Below, piece by piece: positions 14,271-22,775 of a DNA stretch of 32,401 nt (its first letter is position 1; every line of letters begins with the position of its first letter). The notes under the pieces are model-generated. The model was not told where the DNA came from and made no database searches. It saw nothing but the letters and a program-made list of their open reading frames with translations. This DNA is from Bacillota bacterium (GTDB lineage Bacteria > Bacillota > Sulfobacillia > Sulfobacillales > Sulfobacillaceae): positions 1 to 32,401 of the forward strand of contig JAJZZI010000163.1 of the NCBI GenBank assembly GCA_021797635.1, given 5' to 3'. The position numbers and the translations under genes were made by a program.

Positions 14271-15797
14271 ATGGCCCGGACGATTGTCATCGGCGGATTT
14301 TGGCATGAATCAGACACGTTCAACCCGATTGAGGCGGAAAGCTCTAGCTTCGAATGGGCCGAAGGCGATGCCCTGTTTTCTTGGTTGCGCCGCCACGGAA
14401 AAGAGAGTGAACTCTTCGGCGTGGCTGACGAGCTAGAAAAGCGCGGCTATGCTCTGGCACCCACGCTGGCGGTATCGGCACCCGTCGCCGGGTCTGTGCC
14501 CAAGGGCATTTTCCAGAAGTACATGCAGACCCTTAAGCGACAACTTCAGGTGGTCGAGAGAGGGCAGGTAGATGGGGTCATCTTTAGCCTGCACGGCAGC
14601 ACGACGGTCACGGGGCACCAGGATGCGCAACGAGAGATCGTCAACACGCTCCGCGAATTCTTTGATTCGCCCACGCCGCTGGTGGTTACCTTTGACCTCC
14701 ATGCCAGCCCCAGTCCAGAACTACAACGCCTCGTCGACGGCATCGTCGCCTACCACACGGCCCCTCATCGCGATGTGGTCGACACCGGCAGGCGAGCGGC
14801 GCGGCTGATGCTCGAGCTGTTGTCTACCCCAAAGCCCTCGCATATCATTTCCTTCCGCATGCCCATGCTATTGCCGGGCGAATTCGGCCAAACCGACCAT
14901 GAGCCCACAAAGCACATTATGTCCCAGATCCAAAGCCTCGTCCATGACAGGAAAGACGTCCTAGACGCTTCGTTCCTTCAAGGATATCCCTGGGCCGACA
15001 GTCCTCATGCGATGACCAGTCTGGTGGTCGTGTCATCGGAGACCACGGCGTCGCTTCTCGACCATGTCGAAACGCTAGCCCGCAGCATCTTTGCCGTGCG
15101 TGAGCGATTTTATCAGTCGGCGCCCGTCTTATCCATCACCGAAGCCTTAGCTCGTGCCCGAGATAAAAGCCGCGAGAGCCTCTTATATCTTTGTGATAGC
15201 GGTGACAACCCCACCGCGGGAGCCGTCGAAGACCGCATCGATTTCCTAGCCGAGGCACTCAAGAAAGGAACCACCGGCCTGGTGTTTGCTCCGATCGTAG
15301 CGCCAAAGACCGTGGCCGAAACCATGTTCCAAGTGGGCTCAGAGGTCATGACGGAGCTGGGCGGTCAACTGGTAGACCAAGGTCTTCGGGTCAACGTGCA
15401 GGCCAAAGTGCTCCATCATTTTCACGATGACCTGGGCGGCGATGTGGTTCTCTTGGATATCTCGGGCAACTTGGTCATCGCAACGACCAAGCGCGTGCCC
15501 ATGCACGGGCCCGATTGGATTCGAAGATTCAAAATCGATCCCGAAGACCCTTCCAGAGTGTTTGTGCTGAAAAGCGGATACCTTTTCCCAGCCTTTGAGG
15601 ACATGTTGCAAGCAATTCCTGGAGCGGCCTCCTATCTCGTGGCCACCAAAGGCGCATCAAGCCTCGATTTGAACACATTTACCTATCACTTGCTTGCCCG
15701 TCCCATGTATCCCTTGGATCAATCCGGGCCGTGGAGCCTTGAGCGCATCGTAACCTCCGACGGTCACATTCAGCAGATGGGGCCGATTATCCTCTGA
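14271..15797 (+). CDS. M81-family metallopeptidase (MlrC-like)
   Basis: This 508-residue protein has the MlrC layout. The N-terminal domain begins IGGFWHESDTFNP (the H-E-x-x-T-F motif), followed by GVIFSLHGSTTV and VVTFDLHASPSPE with the Asp and His that bind zinc in this family. The C-terminal domain (about 290-500) starts after LCDSGDNPTAGA. MlrC hydrolyses linear microcystin fragments, but most homologues occur in bacteria that never meet microcystin and probably act on small peptides or amides. I chose the ATG at 14271 because GGGAGG lies 7 nt upstream. It stands alone on the plus strand with no pathway partners. The substrate is unknown. Confidence 0.85.
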   Translation: MARTIVIGGFWHESDTFNPIEAESSSFEWAEGDALFSWLRRHGKESELFGVADELEKRGYALAPTLAVSAPVAGSVPKGIFQKYMQTLKRQLQVVERGQVDGVIFSLHGSTTVTGHQDAQREIVNTLREFFDSPTPLVVTFDLHASPSPELQRLVDGIVAYHTAPHRDVVDTGRRAARLMLELLSTPKPSHIISFRMPMLLPGEFGQTDHEPTKHIMSQIQSLVHDRKDVLDASFLQGYPWADSPHAMTSLVVVSSETTASLLDHVETLARSIFAVRERFYQSAPVLSITEALARARDKSRESLLYLCDSGDNPTAGAVEDRIDFLAEALKKGTTGLVFAPIVAPKTVAETMFQVGSEVMTELGGQLVDQGLRVNVQAKVLHHFHDDLGGDVVLLDISGNLVIATTKRVPMHGPDWIRRFKIDPEDPSRVFVLKSGYLFPAFEDMLQAIPGAASYLVATKGASSLDLNTFTYHLLARPMYPLDQSGPWSLERIVTSDGHIQQMGPIIL

Positions 15798-16165
15798 AGT
15801 AGGGCGCCTTCCCGCCTTTTGCGACCACCAGGCTAGGCTAAAAGGATATGCCCAAACGGCTGGTCCGTTCCGAGGACTCTTCGCCCAATCCAACGATCAC
15901 CCTGGGGCTCCTTTTCCAATCCCCTGCTGAGGGGCCCAGACTGAAAGCAATGTGGCCAGAGCGAACCCCGTCAGCCATCGCTTCTCCGACGTAATCTGGC
16001 GCTGCCAATCCGGGCCCATACACTTAAAGTCTTACTGAAGATCGCTCAGTTGACTTCCTCCGCGAAAATCCTCCTGTTAGCATAAAGGCACGGGTACCCG
16101 CGGGTTTGGTCGGTTTCCATCGAATTAAATAGGGAACCTTCGATAAGGTTTATTTCGGTTTCTCA
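15798..16165. other. Intergenic region before the acyltransferase leader
   Basis: No gene is seen. A weak GGCG/CGCC stem followed by TTTT lies about 5-25 nt after the M81 stop and may end that transcript. Imperfect dyad GGTTTCC...GGGAACC (16112-16138, 6 of 7 symmetric) flanks an A+T-rich centre with TTAAAT and may be an operator over a promoter for the downstream gene. A TTGACT at 16050-16055 has no matching -10. Confidence 0.35.
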
Positions 16166-16212
16166 GCACGGTGGAAGGGTTTTTTCCTTCATTGTGCCGA
16201 GCTTTATTTTTT
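16166..16212 (+). terminator. Intrinsic-terminator-like hairpin in the acyltransferase leader
   Basis: The left arm (16166-16178) and right arm (16186-16197) form about twelve pairs with two G-U pairs and one bulge, closing a T-rich loop. After 5 nt comes TTTATTTTTT (16203-16212). It ends 36 nt before the acyltransferase start and about 400 nt after the M81 stop. It may therefore act as an attenuator of the acyltransferase transcript rather than the end of the M81 transcript. Confidence 0.5.
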
Positions 16213-16248
16213 CTTGCCGTTTTCCATTCTTCTTTTGGAGGGATGACG

Positions 16249-17412
16249 ATGATCACACTGAAAAATCGGACTGCTGCCGTCTCGCCTCCGCGTTACAATC
16301 AATTGGACGCTCTTCGTGGCATTGCCATCCTCAGCGTGGTCATTTTTCACGCCTATATCATTCGGCCCTTCTTTCATGGCCCCTGGTGGATGCGTTTTGT
16401 TGGTCAAGGTGCTGAAGGTGTCGGCTTATTCTATATGGTGAGCGCCTTAACGCTGGCCCTTAGTTGGAAGCACCGACGAGAGGTGGACCGTGAACCCCAG
16501 AAGGCCTTTTGGTTAAGGCGGTTCATGCGCATTGCTCCCATGTTCTATCTCACCCTCATCGCCGCGTTTATACTCCATGCGGGCAATCCCACGGTAGTCC
16601 CGCATGCGATGAAACACCACATTTTTACGTGGGCTAATCTTTTAACCCATGTGACCTTTGTGTTTGGATGGCTGCCATGGTTTCAAAACTCCTGGATCGG
16701 CGTGGAGTGGTCGATTGGCGTGGAAATGACCTTTTATTTGCTGTTCCCCTGGCTGATGGAAAAGGTCTTTGGGCGCGTCGACTCTCGACTTTTTTTGGCC
16801 AGCGGCCTCGTCCTGGCGCTAGGTTGGCCCTGGCTTTTGCATCATCTTTGGTTTCCCTGGCCGCTATGGGCCAAATCCTTTTTGCTCTGGTCCTTTCCTG
16901 TGCAGTGGATCTGGTTTGCCGCTGGCTTCCTCGTCGTCGCCTACCGAGCACGGCCAACCATGGCCGGTTGGGCCACACTGTGGCTTGTGGCTGCCCTGTT
17001 TCTAGGTGGACACTCGTGGACGGCGCACACGGCCAATCTCCTCTGGGTGGTGCCGAACTTTATCCTGGTTTGGCTTACCTGGCATGACTACCGTGGCCTG
17101 CGATGGCTGGTACGAAACCGCTGGCTGCAATATGTTGGCACCCGGAGCTATAGTATTTACCTGGTCCACTGGCTGATTCTTGCTCAAATTGCCCATTTCG
17201 CCTTTGCCAGTGCACACAGCCCATCGGGATGGTTGCTGCGCCTGGTGCTGGGACTTGCCGCCAGTCTGGTCGTTTCGGAAATCACCTTTCGCCTGATCGA
17301 GCAACCAGGTATCGCGTTGGGGCGAGTCCTTATCGAGAGGCTGGGTTGGGGTCGGCGCCCAACCCTTCCCAAGCGAGATGCCGAACGAGTCATGGAGGCC
17401 CTCAGCTCCTAG
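16249..17412 (+). CDS. Acyltransferase 3 family membrane protein
   Basis: The 387-residue multi-pass membrane protein has the family's first-helix signature QLDALRGIAILSVVIFHAY, including the conserved Arg and the catalytic His. The second landmark, LRRFMRIAPMFYLTL, is the family's R-x-x-R-I-x-P-x-Y block. About ten hydrophobic segments follow. Family members O-acetylate or acylate sugars and cell-wall or envelope glycans. I chose the ATG at 16249, which lies 6 nt after GGAGGG. The ATG at 16243 is too close. The gene ends at 17412, overlapping the convergent oxidoreductase gene by 11 bp. Its substrate is not evident, and it is probably not part of the xylan operon. Confidence 0.85.
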   Translation: MITLKNRTAAVSPPRYNQLDALRGIAILSVVIFHAYIIRPFFHGPWWMRFVGQGAEGVGLFYMVSALTLALSWKHRREVDREPQKAFWLRRFMRIAPMFYLTLIAAFILHAGNPTVVPHAMKHHIFTWANLLTHVTFVFGWLPWFQNSWIGVEWSIGVEMTFYLLFPWLMEKVFGRVDSRLFLASGLVLALGWPWLLHHLWFPWPLWAKSFLLWSFPVQWIWFAAGFLVVAYRARPTMAGWATLWLVAALFLGGHSWTAHTANLLWVVPNFILVWLTWHDYRGLRWLVRNRWLQYVGTRSYSIYLVHWLILAQIAHFAFASAHSPSGWLLRLVLGLAASLVVSEITFRLIEQPGIALGRVLIERLGWGRRPTLPKRDAERVMEALSS

Positions 17413-18493
17413 CGTAACGCCCATCGCCACCCGCGGCGTCTCGTTCTGCAATCAGACAAAGCTCCGCCGCCTTAAAGGCGTGCTCCTGCGTCATCGCCAC
17501 TTCCGTGCGATTGAGACAGTCTAAAATGAGCTGACCAAAGAATGGATATCCCACCTTGCCATGAACGGGTAGATGCCATTCGCCCTCTTGGTTGGCCAGA
17601 TATAGGTGGCTTCCTTCCAGGTCGCGAGCGATATCGATGTATTTTCGGAGTTCGATGAACCCTTTCGTGCCCAGTATGAAGGTTCGGCCGTCTCCCCAGG
17701 TTCTCAGTCCATCGGGAGTAAACCAGTCCACTCGGAAGTACCCAGAACTGCCATTGTCCATCACCAGACTCGCCTCGCCAAAGTCTTCCAGCTCGGGATA
17801 TTCAGGATGGTCGTAATTCGCCACACGACTCATCGTCAGCGTGGCATCTTGACCTCCCGTGAACGCCAGAATTTGCTCGATTTGATGGCTGCCGATGTCG
17901 CACAGGATCCCCCCGTAGTGCTCCTTTTGAAAAAACCAGGCGGGGCGACTGCCGGCATTTAAGCGATGGGGGCCTGTTCCCATCACTTGGATGACGCGCC
18001 CAATGACGCCCTCTTCGATTAACTGGCCCGCGAACACGGCGCTTTCGACGTGGAGCCGTTCGCTATAGTACACCTGGTACTTTAACCCGGTTTCGGCCAC
18101 CTTGGCCTTTGCCGCCTGCAGTTGGCTCAAGGTGGTAAAAGGGGCCTTGTCGGTGAAGTAGTCCTTGCCATGATCCATCACCCGCATGCCTAAGGCAGCC
18201 CGCTTGGAGGTGATGGCGGCACCCGCCACCAGTCGAACCTGAGGATCATCCAACACTTCGTCCTCACTCGACGCCGCTTGGGCTCCCGGATAGGCTTTCA
18301 AAAATCGTGCCACCCGACTGGGATCCGGATCGTATACCCATTTCACTTCTGCTCCGGCCTCGGTCAATCCGTTGACCATGCCATAAATATGACCATGATC
18401 CAAACCCACCGCCGCTATCACGAATTCGCCCGGTTGGCACACCGGCCTCGGCTTGCCTTGCGGCGCATAGTTCATGCCATCGGCTGCACCCAC
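17402..18493 (-). CDS. Gfo/Idh/MocA-family oxidoreductase (distal)
   Basis: This 363-residue protein is a predicted NAD(P)-dependent sugar or polyol dehydrogenase. Residues 22-125 form the Rossmann fold, with an altered glycine loop (AAVGLDHGHIYG). The usual catalytic E-K-P is TDKAP here, so the Lys is kept. The C-terminal domain has GGILCDIGSHQIEQIL with the Asp and His that complete the active site. GTG at 18493 has AGGGGGA about 8 nt upstream. An ATG six codons later is the alternative. It is last in the xylan gene run, 104 nt after its paralogue-like neighbour. The two share low similarity and may act on different substrates. Confidence 0.75.
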   Translation of the reverse strand: MGAADGMNYAPQGKPRPVCQPGEFVIAAVGLDHGHIYGMVNGLTEAGAEVKWVYDPDPSRVARFLKAYPGAQAASSEDEVLDDPQVRLVAGAAITSKRAALGMRVMDHGKDYFTDKAPFTTLSQLQAAKAKVAETGLKYQVYYSERLHVESAVFAGQLIEEGVIGRVIQVMGTGPHRLNAGSRPAWFFQKEHYGGILCDIGSHQIEQILAFTGGQDATLTMSRVANYDHPEYPELEDFGEASLVMDNGSSGYFRVDWFTPDGLRTWGDGRTFILGTKGFIELRKYIDIARDLEGSHLYLANQEGEWHLPVHGKVGYPFFGQLILDCLNRTEVAMTQEHAFKAAELCLIAERDAAGGDGRYARS

Positions 18494-18597
18494 ATCGCAT
18501 TCCCCCTATTGCACTCTCTGCCACGTTAAAAGCCATGATGCGTACGGCCAAGGCGGGTGATTGGCCCAGGCCATGTCCGGCGCCCCCTAATGAAGGC

Positions 18598-19641
18598 CTA
18601 GGGGCGCTGGTCGAGTCCATCGGGAAGAAATATCTTTTGTCCAAGGCGAGCACTCTCAATGGCTCCAAACACCATGGCTAGGCTTTGAATATTGTCCTTG
18701 GCCTCGGTTTCCGCGGGACGGTTGCTTCGCCACGAAGACATCATCGCGTCGAGCGCTCGGGCGTGTCCGCCTAAAACCCCGTCTTCCACCACGGCCCAGG
18801 TCCGATCCGTTTTTCGAATAAAGCTTGGCGAAGCGGCTTCGTCTACCGTTTCGGCATAGGGCACGCCTTCTCCATCCCACCTGGCCGTCCCTCGAGATCC
18901 CACGACCCGCCAATCCGCTTCCCACGAAGTGGGGCATCCTTCAGCCGCCCACGATCCCCGGTATTCGAACACCGCTCCGTTATCCCAGGTAAAAATGGCG
19001 ATCGCCGACGCGTGGCCCTGGTACCAGGACCCGGGCGGATTATAGGCGTGGCAGTATACACTTTTGGCTCTGCCGCCTAAGAGAAAGCGAGCTTGATCGA
19101 AGGTATGGATCGCCATGTCGAGCAAGAGCGGCTCATCCATGGCATCGCGAAATCCGCCAAAATGGGGACCCAAAAAGAAGTCGGCCGCTACCATCCCCAC
19201 CTGGCCAATGCGGCCTTCTTGCAGCAGGTGTCGAAAAGCGCGCAGCTTCGGATGATACCGTCGATTCTGCATGACCAAGAGGCGCCGCCCGCAATCGCGT
19301 GCACGTTCTTGTAGGCGACGCGCCGCTTGCCAGCTGTCGGCCATCGGCTTTTCTGAAAAAACGTCGAGGCCATGCTCCAGTGCCGAGGTAACCACCGCTT
19401 CACGGCTCTCGGGTAACGTAATATCCCAGAGCAAGTCGGCAGGCACCTCAATCAACGCTTGCTGAACGTCTTGAAAGATGGGAACGGCTAACTGAAACTC
19501 TGCCGCTCGCGCCTGGGCCGATTGCAAAACCACATCGACCAAGGCCACGATTTCAACGTCTTTGGCGTGCGACGTCGCATATTTGAGCCACTCTCGCGAC
19601 ATGCCACCGAGACCCGCCACGATCACTCGAGCCCTTTGCAA
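18598..19641 (-). CDS. Gfo/Idh/MocA-family oxidoreductase (proximal)
   Basis: This 347-residue protein has a Rossmann N-terminus (VIVAGLGGMSREWL), the catalytic EKP motif (VFSEKPMADSW) and LLLDMAIHTFDQARFL, the D-x-x-x-H element of the family. It is predicted to oxidise or reduce a sugar, uronate or lactone with NAD(P). The start is TTG at 19641, supported by AGGGGAGA about 7 nt upstream. It lies 122 nt after GH67 on the same strand, with a stem-loop and a TATACT element in the gap. Position suggests a role in xylose- or glucuronate-derived metabolism. Uronate dehydrogenase activity is a possibility but not shown. Confidence 0.75.
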   Translation of the reverse strand: MQRARVIVAGLGGMSREWLKYATSHAKDVEIVALVDVVLQSAQARAAEFQLAVPIFQDVQQALIEVPADLLWDITLPESREAVVTSALEHGLDVFSEKPMADSWQAARRLQERARDCGRRLLVMQNRRYHPKLRAFRHLLQEGRIGQVGMVAADFFLGPHFGGFRDAMDEPLLLDMAIHTFDQARFLLGGRAKSVYCHAYNPPGSWYQGHASAIAIFTWDNGAVFEYRGSWAAEGCPTSWEADWRVVGSRGTARWDGEGVPYAETVDEAASPSFIRKTDRTWAVVEDGVLGGHARALDAMMSSWRSNRPAETEAKDNIQSLAMVFGAIESARLGQKIFLPDGLDQRP

Positions 19642-19708
19642 AGCGATCTCCCCTGACCTTGCGCTCTATTTTATGATGTCGTGCTGGCATTCTGGCTCGA
19701 GTATATCA

Positions 19709-19729
19709 CGCCCGCCACCGGGGCAGGCG
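19709..19729 (-). other. Stem-loop between GH67 and the oxidoreductase genes
   Basis: An 8-bp G+C-rich stem (CGCCTGCC with GGCGGGCG on the minus strand, one G-U pair, 5-nt loop) lies about 40 nt after the GH67 stop. No T tract follows, so it looks more like a processing or stabilising structure than a terminator. Confidence 0.4.
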
Positions 19730-19763
19730 CCATCCTTGGCAGAAAGTGGGCTTGATCGCCAAC

Positions 19764-21845
19764 TCACGGAACGATGAAGCGTCCCCGTTCATCGCCGATG
19801 CCCGTCTTGCGGTAGAAATAGGTGTTGACCACGTCACGCCATTCCTCTGCATTTTGTACCTGCCAAGCCAAGCGCTCGGCCACGCGTTCGGCCCACTGGG
19901 CTGGCACCTCGCGGGAAATTTGTTGCCAGCGCGCCAAAAGCCCCCTGGCCGCCTCGGCCCCCTCGAAGTGACTGTCGTAGATATGCTGGATGACCGTTTT
20001 GCCAGAACCCAAGCGATGGCCATAGGCCACATGATGAAAGAACAGCAGGAGTTCATCCGGGCAGCTTTGAACATCTTCATAGATGCTTCGATGAGGCTCG
20101 CGATATTGGCCGACATAGCCGGTCCCCGTCGCTTCCGTTCGGTCGACCCCTATGCCGTGATGGTCAGCAAAATGATACGTACCCCATTTGGAATATTCGT
20201 AGCCATCCACATTCGGTCCGTAATGATGTCCCGGATTCACCATGAAGCCGACCCCGAGAGGCGCGGTGTAACTCTCATAAATCCGCCAAGAATCGTGCAG
20301 CATCGAGGAAAGCGCGTCGACGAGTAAAGGCGCGTGGCCCAAGGTTTGATGGATCCACTCGGCCGTAATTTGAGTGCTGGCCAGCTTGGGATCCCACGCC
20401 AAGCGCCCGAATCCGTAAAAATTGGCCTGAGCCAGGGGATGTCCCGTCCAATAGGGGTCGTTACCCGCATTGGCCACGCCTGCGATGCCGCCTAAGCGAC
20501 GATCCAGCCCCTTGCCCGAGGCCACCTCGGCGATAGTGCTCGAAGGCCCCTTCGCATAGGTATCAAAGTCGAGTACTTCTTTCCACTGCGGCACCAAATA
20601 ACAGAGGTCCCGCTGCTGCCCGGTATACTCTTGGGTAATCTGCAGTTCCAACATCTGATGCGTATGCGCCATCGCCCCCAATAGGGGCGATACGGGCTCA
20701 CGTACCTGAAAGTCGATAGGCCCATTTTTGATTTGCAAAATGACGTGGTCGGCAAAGCGACCATCCAATTTTACAAAATGGTCGAAAGCCGCTCGGGCGC
20801 GGTCGAGCTTTCTATTGCGCCAGTCGGTCTGACAATCGTAGACGAAACATCGCCATATCACCAAACCACCGTACGGCGCCAGTGCTCGAGCTAATAGGTT
20901 GGCACCGTCGGCATGATCGCGTCCATAGGTGAAGGGACCCGGCCGAAACTCCGAGTCCGCCTTGACCACAAAACCGCCGAAATCGGGAATATACGAATAG
21001 ATTAACGCGGCTTTGTCCTGCCACCATTGCTGAACGGCTTCATCCAAGGGATCTGCGGTGCTAAGTCCCCCGATTTCGACGGGCGAGGCAAAGTTGACAC
21101 TGAGGAACAGGCGGATGGCGTATCCTCGAAAGCGTTCGGCCAGGGCGGCGAGATCGGCCAAATGCTTTGGGGTAATAAAGTAAGATTCCTCCCCATGGAC
21201 GTTCACATTGTTAATCGCTACAGCATTGATCCCGACCGAAGCCAAAAGACGGGCATAGGCCGTAAGCCGCGAAGACGGGGGCAACACCTGTCCCTGGCTA
21301 AAAAACAGGGAACCGCCGGCATAGCCGCGTTCCACACTGCCATCCAGGTTATCCCAGTGATCGAGCATACGAAGGGGGTTGGCGGGGGCGTTTTGGCCCA
21401 CCATGTCCTGCAGCGACGTCATGGTCGCCATCTGCCGAATAAGACTAAAGGCTCCGTACAAAAGGCCACGGTCGCTTGCGCCCACCACCGCCACCCCGGG
21501 GCCCAAGGGCCAGATGGCATAAGCCTCTTCCCCCATGCCCTCTAAATCCGCCATCTGCTCCACGGAAATATCCCTGGCTATGGACTCCAGGCGAAAATTC
21601 GCCAGCGTCCCCAGCCATACCCCCGATTCGCCTTGATCCATCTGATCCAAAATCTCGATATTTACGCCGAAAAGACGCTCCAGGCCCCTTTGTAGTTCGC
21701 GGCTGGCCGTTTGACCCATATCCGTCTTCGACGATGCGATTACACGGGTCATCCAGGGCTGGCGGTACGTCCCTTTCGTCCCCTTAGGAAGTTCGGGCCA
21801 GGTCAACCAGGCTTGGTCAAACGCGTGGCCACTTTGCTCTGCCAT
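19764..21845 (-). CDS. aguA: Alpha-glucuronidase, family GH67
   Basis: The 693-residue protein matches full-length GH67 enzymes, which release (4-O-methyl-)glucuronic acid from the non-reducing end of aldouronic xylo-oligosaccharides. The N-terminal beta-domain (about 1-140) is followed by a TIM barrel. The acid is E299 (ADSEFRPGPFTYGRDHADG). The inverting base pair is D378 (KNGPIDFQ) and E406 (TQEYTGQ), 28 residues apart as in the Cellvibrio enzyme. The C-terminal helical domain includes NPGHHYGPNVDGYEYS. There is no signal peptide, so it acts in the cytoplasm on imported oligomers. The ATG at 21845 is preceded by AGGAAGAG. A long hairpin precedes it in the gap from the SDR gene. Confidence 0.95.
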   Translation of the reverse strand: MAEQSGHAFDQAWLTWPELPKGTKGTYRQPWMTRVIASSKTDMGQTASRELQRGLERLFGVNIEILDQMDQGESGVWLGTLANFRLESIARDISVEQMADLEGMGEEAYAIWPLGPGVAVVGASDRGLLYGAFSLIRQMATMTSLQDMVGQNAPANPLRMLDHWDNLDGSVERGYAGGSLFFSQGQVLPPSSRLTAYARLLASVGINAVAINNVNVHGEESYFITPKHLADLAALAERFRGYAIRLFLSVNFASPVEIGGLSTADPLDEAVQQWWQDKAALIYSYIPDFGGFVVKADSEFRPGPFTYGRDHADGANLLARALAPYGGLVIWRCFVYDCQTDWRNRKLDRARAAFDHFVKLDGRFADHVILQIKNGPIDFQVREPVSPLLGAMAHTHQMLELQITQEYTGQQRDLCYLVPQWKEVLDFDTYAKGPSSTIAEVASGKGLDRRLGGIAGVANAGNDPYWTGHPLAQANFYGFGRLAWDPKLASTQITAEWIHQTLGHAPLLVDALSSMLHDSWRIYESYTAPLGVGFMVNPGHHYGPNVDGYEYSKWGTYHFADHHGIGVDRTEATGTGYVGQYREPHRSIYEDVQSCPDELLLFFHHVAYGHRLGSGKTVIQHIYDSHFEGAEAARGLLARWQQISREVPAQWAERVAERLAWQVQNAEEWRDVVNTYFYRKTGIGDERGRFIVP

Positions 21846-21862
21846 ACTCTTCCTACCCTTCT

Positions 21863-21910
21863 AGAGGGCTTGGCCCTATGTGAGGGGCCAAGCCCTCTCG
21901 CCCTTTTTTT
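21863..21910 (+). other. Perfect 14-bp stem-loop with T tract pointing against the operon
   Basis: AGAGGGCTTGGCCC and GGGCCAAGCCCTCT pair perfectly around an 8-nt loop, and CGCCC then TTTTTTT follow on the plus strand. In the direction of the flanking genes (minus) the T tract is an A tract before the stem, so it should not terminate the operon. It could stop antisense transcripts, or protect and process the mRNA between SDR and GH67. Confidence 0.6.
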
Positions 21911-21919
21911 CGCTTGAAG

Positions 21920-22687
21920 CTAAATATAGCCGTTGGCCATCCAGCCCCCATCCACCATCAAGGTCGTGCCGGTGACATAGTTGGATTCATCCGAGGCGAA
22001 AAACACGGCGGGTCCAGCGACGTCTTCCGCCTCGCCCATGCGACCGGCGGGAATACGTGCCGTCAAGCGCTCTGGCCGATGAATCCCGCGAGCAATGTAG
22101 TCGCGCACGATTTCCGTCAAGATGAACCCCGGACTAATGGTGTTGACCTGAATGCCGTGGCGAGCCCATTCGACGGCAAGGTTTTGCGAAAGTTGCTTGA
22201 CGCCCCCCTTGCTTGCCGCGTAGGCAGCTCGCTCGGGAATGGCCGCATGCGCCACGAGCGAGGTGATATTGATGATTTTCCCCCCTTTTCCGCGCGCGAT
22301 CATGTGGGCACCTACCGTCTGACAGCAAAAGAAGGTGCCGTCCAAATTCGTGGCCAGACAACGATGCCAATCCTCCACGGCCAACGTCTCCGAAGCTCCC
22401 GCTACGGAAATTCCTGCCGCATTGACTAAAATATCGATGCCGCCCGTACGGGCCACGGCCGTCTCCACCATCTCTCTCACCGAAGGCAGTTGGCTGACGT
22501 CGGCCATCACCGCCACCGCTGGCGGATGTTCCGCCGCCTCAATGGCGCGTTTTTGCTCCAACAGTTGATCGAGGCTTCGGCTCACTAAAATAACCCGAGC
22601 CCCTTCCTGAGCCATCTTTCGGGCGATGGCCGCGCCGATGCCGCGACCGGCGCCGGTGACCAATGCCACTTTGCCGTGTAGGCGCAT
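21920..22687 (-). CDS. Short-chain dehydrogenase/reductase (SDR)
   Basis: A classical SDR of 255 residues. The cofactor loop TGAGRGIG lies near residues 11-18, then NAAGIS, the catalytic Ser in NITSLV, and Y-x-x-x-K in AAYAASKGG. The C-terminal VTGTTLMVDGGW is typical of sugar or uronate oxidoreductases. Between a glucarate-dehydratase-like gene and GH67, it may handle glucuronate (oxidation to the lactone) or fructuronate (reduction to mannonate). Sequence alone does not decide. The ATG at 22687 has AAAGGAAG upstream. The gap to the enolase gene is 88 nt. Confidence 0.8.
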   Translation of the reverse strand: MRLHGKVALVTGAGRGIGAAIARKMAQEGARVILVSRSLDQLLEQKRAIEAAEHPPAVAVMADVSQLPSVREMVETAVARTGGIDILVNAAGISVAGASETLAVEDWHRCLATNLDGTFFCCQTVGAHMIARGKGGKIINITSLVAHAAIPERAAYAASKGGVKQLSQNLAVEWARHGIQVNTISPGFILTEIVRDYIARGIHRPERLTARIPAGRMGEAEDVAGPAVFFASDESNYVTGTTLMVDGGWMANGYI

Positions 22688-22775
22688 GTCGTTCGTCTTC
22701 CTTTCCGATTTGTCATTTTAAAAGGGGCCCCATATCCTCGGTTCTTTTTACCAAGAACGTTCTCGCGCGTTTCGG

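Noticed and set aside
21863-21910. Terminator of the SDR transcript
   Set aside because: The T tract is on the opposite strand to the gene, so it does not fit a terminator in that direction.
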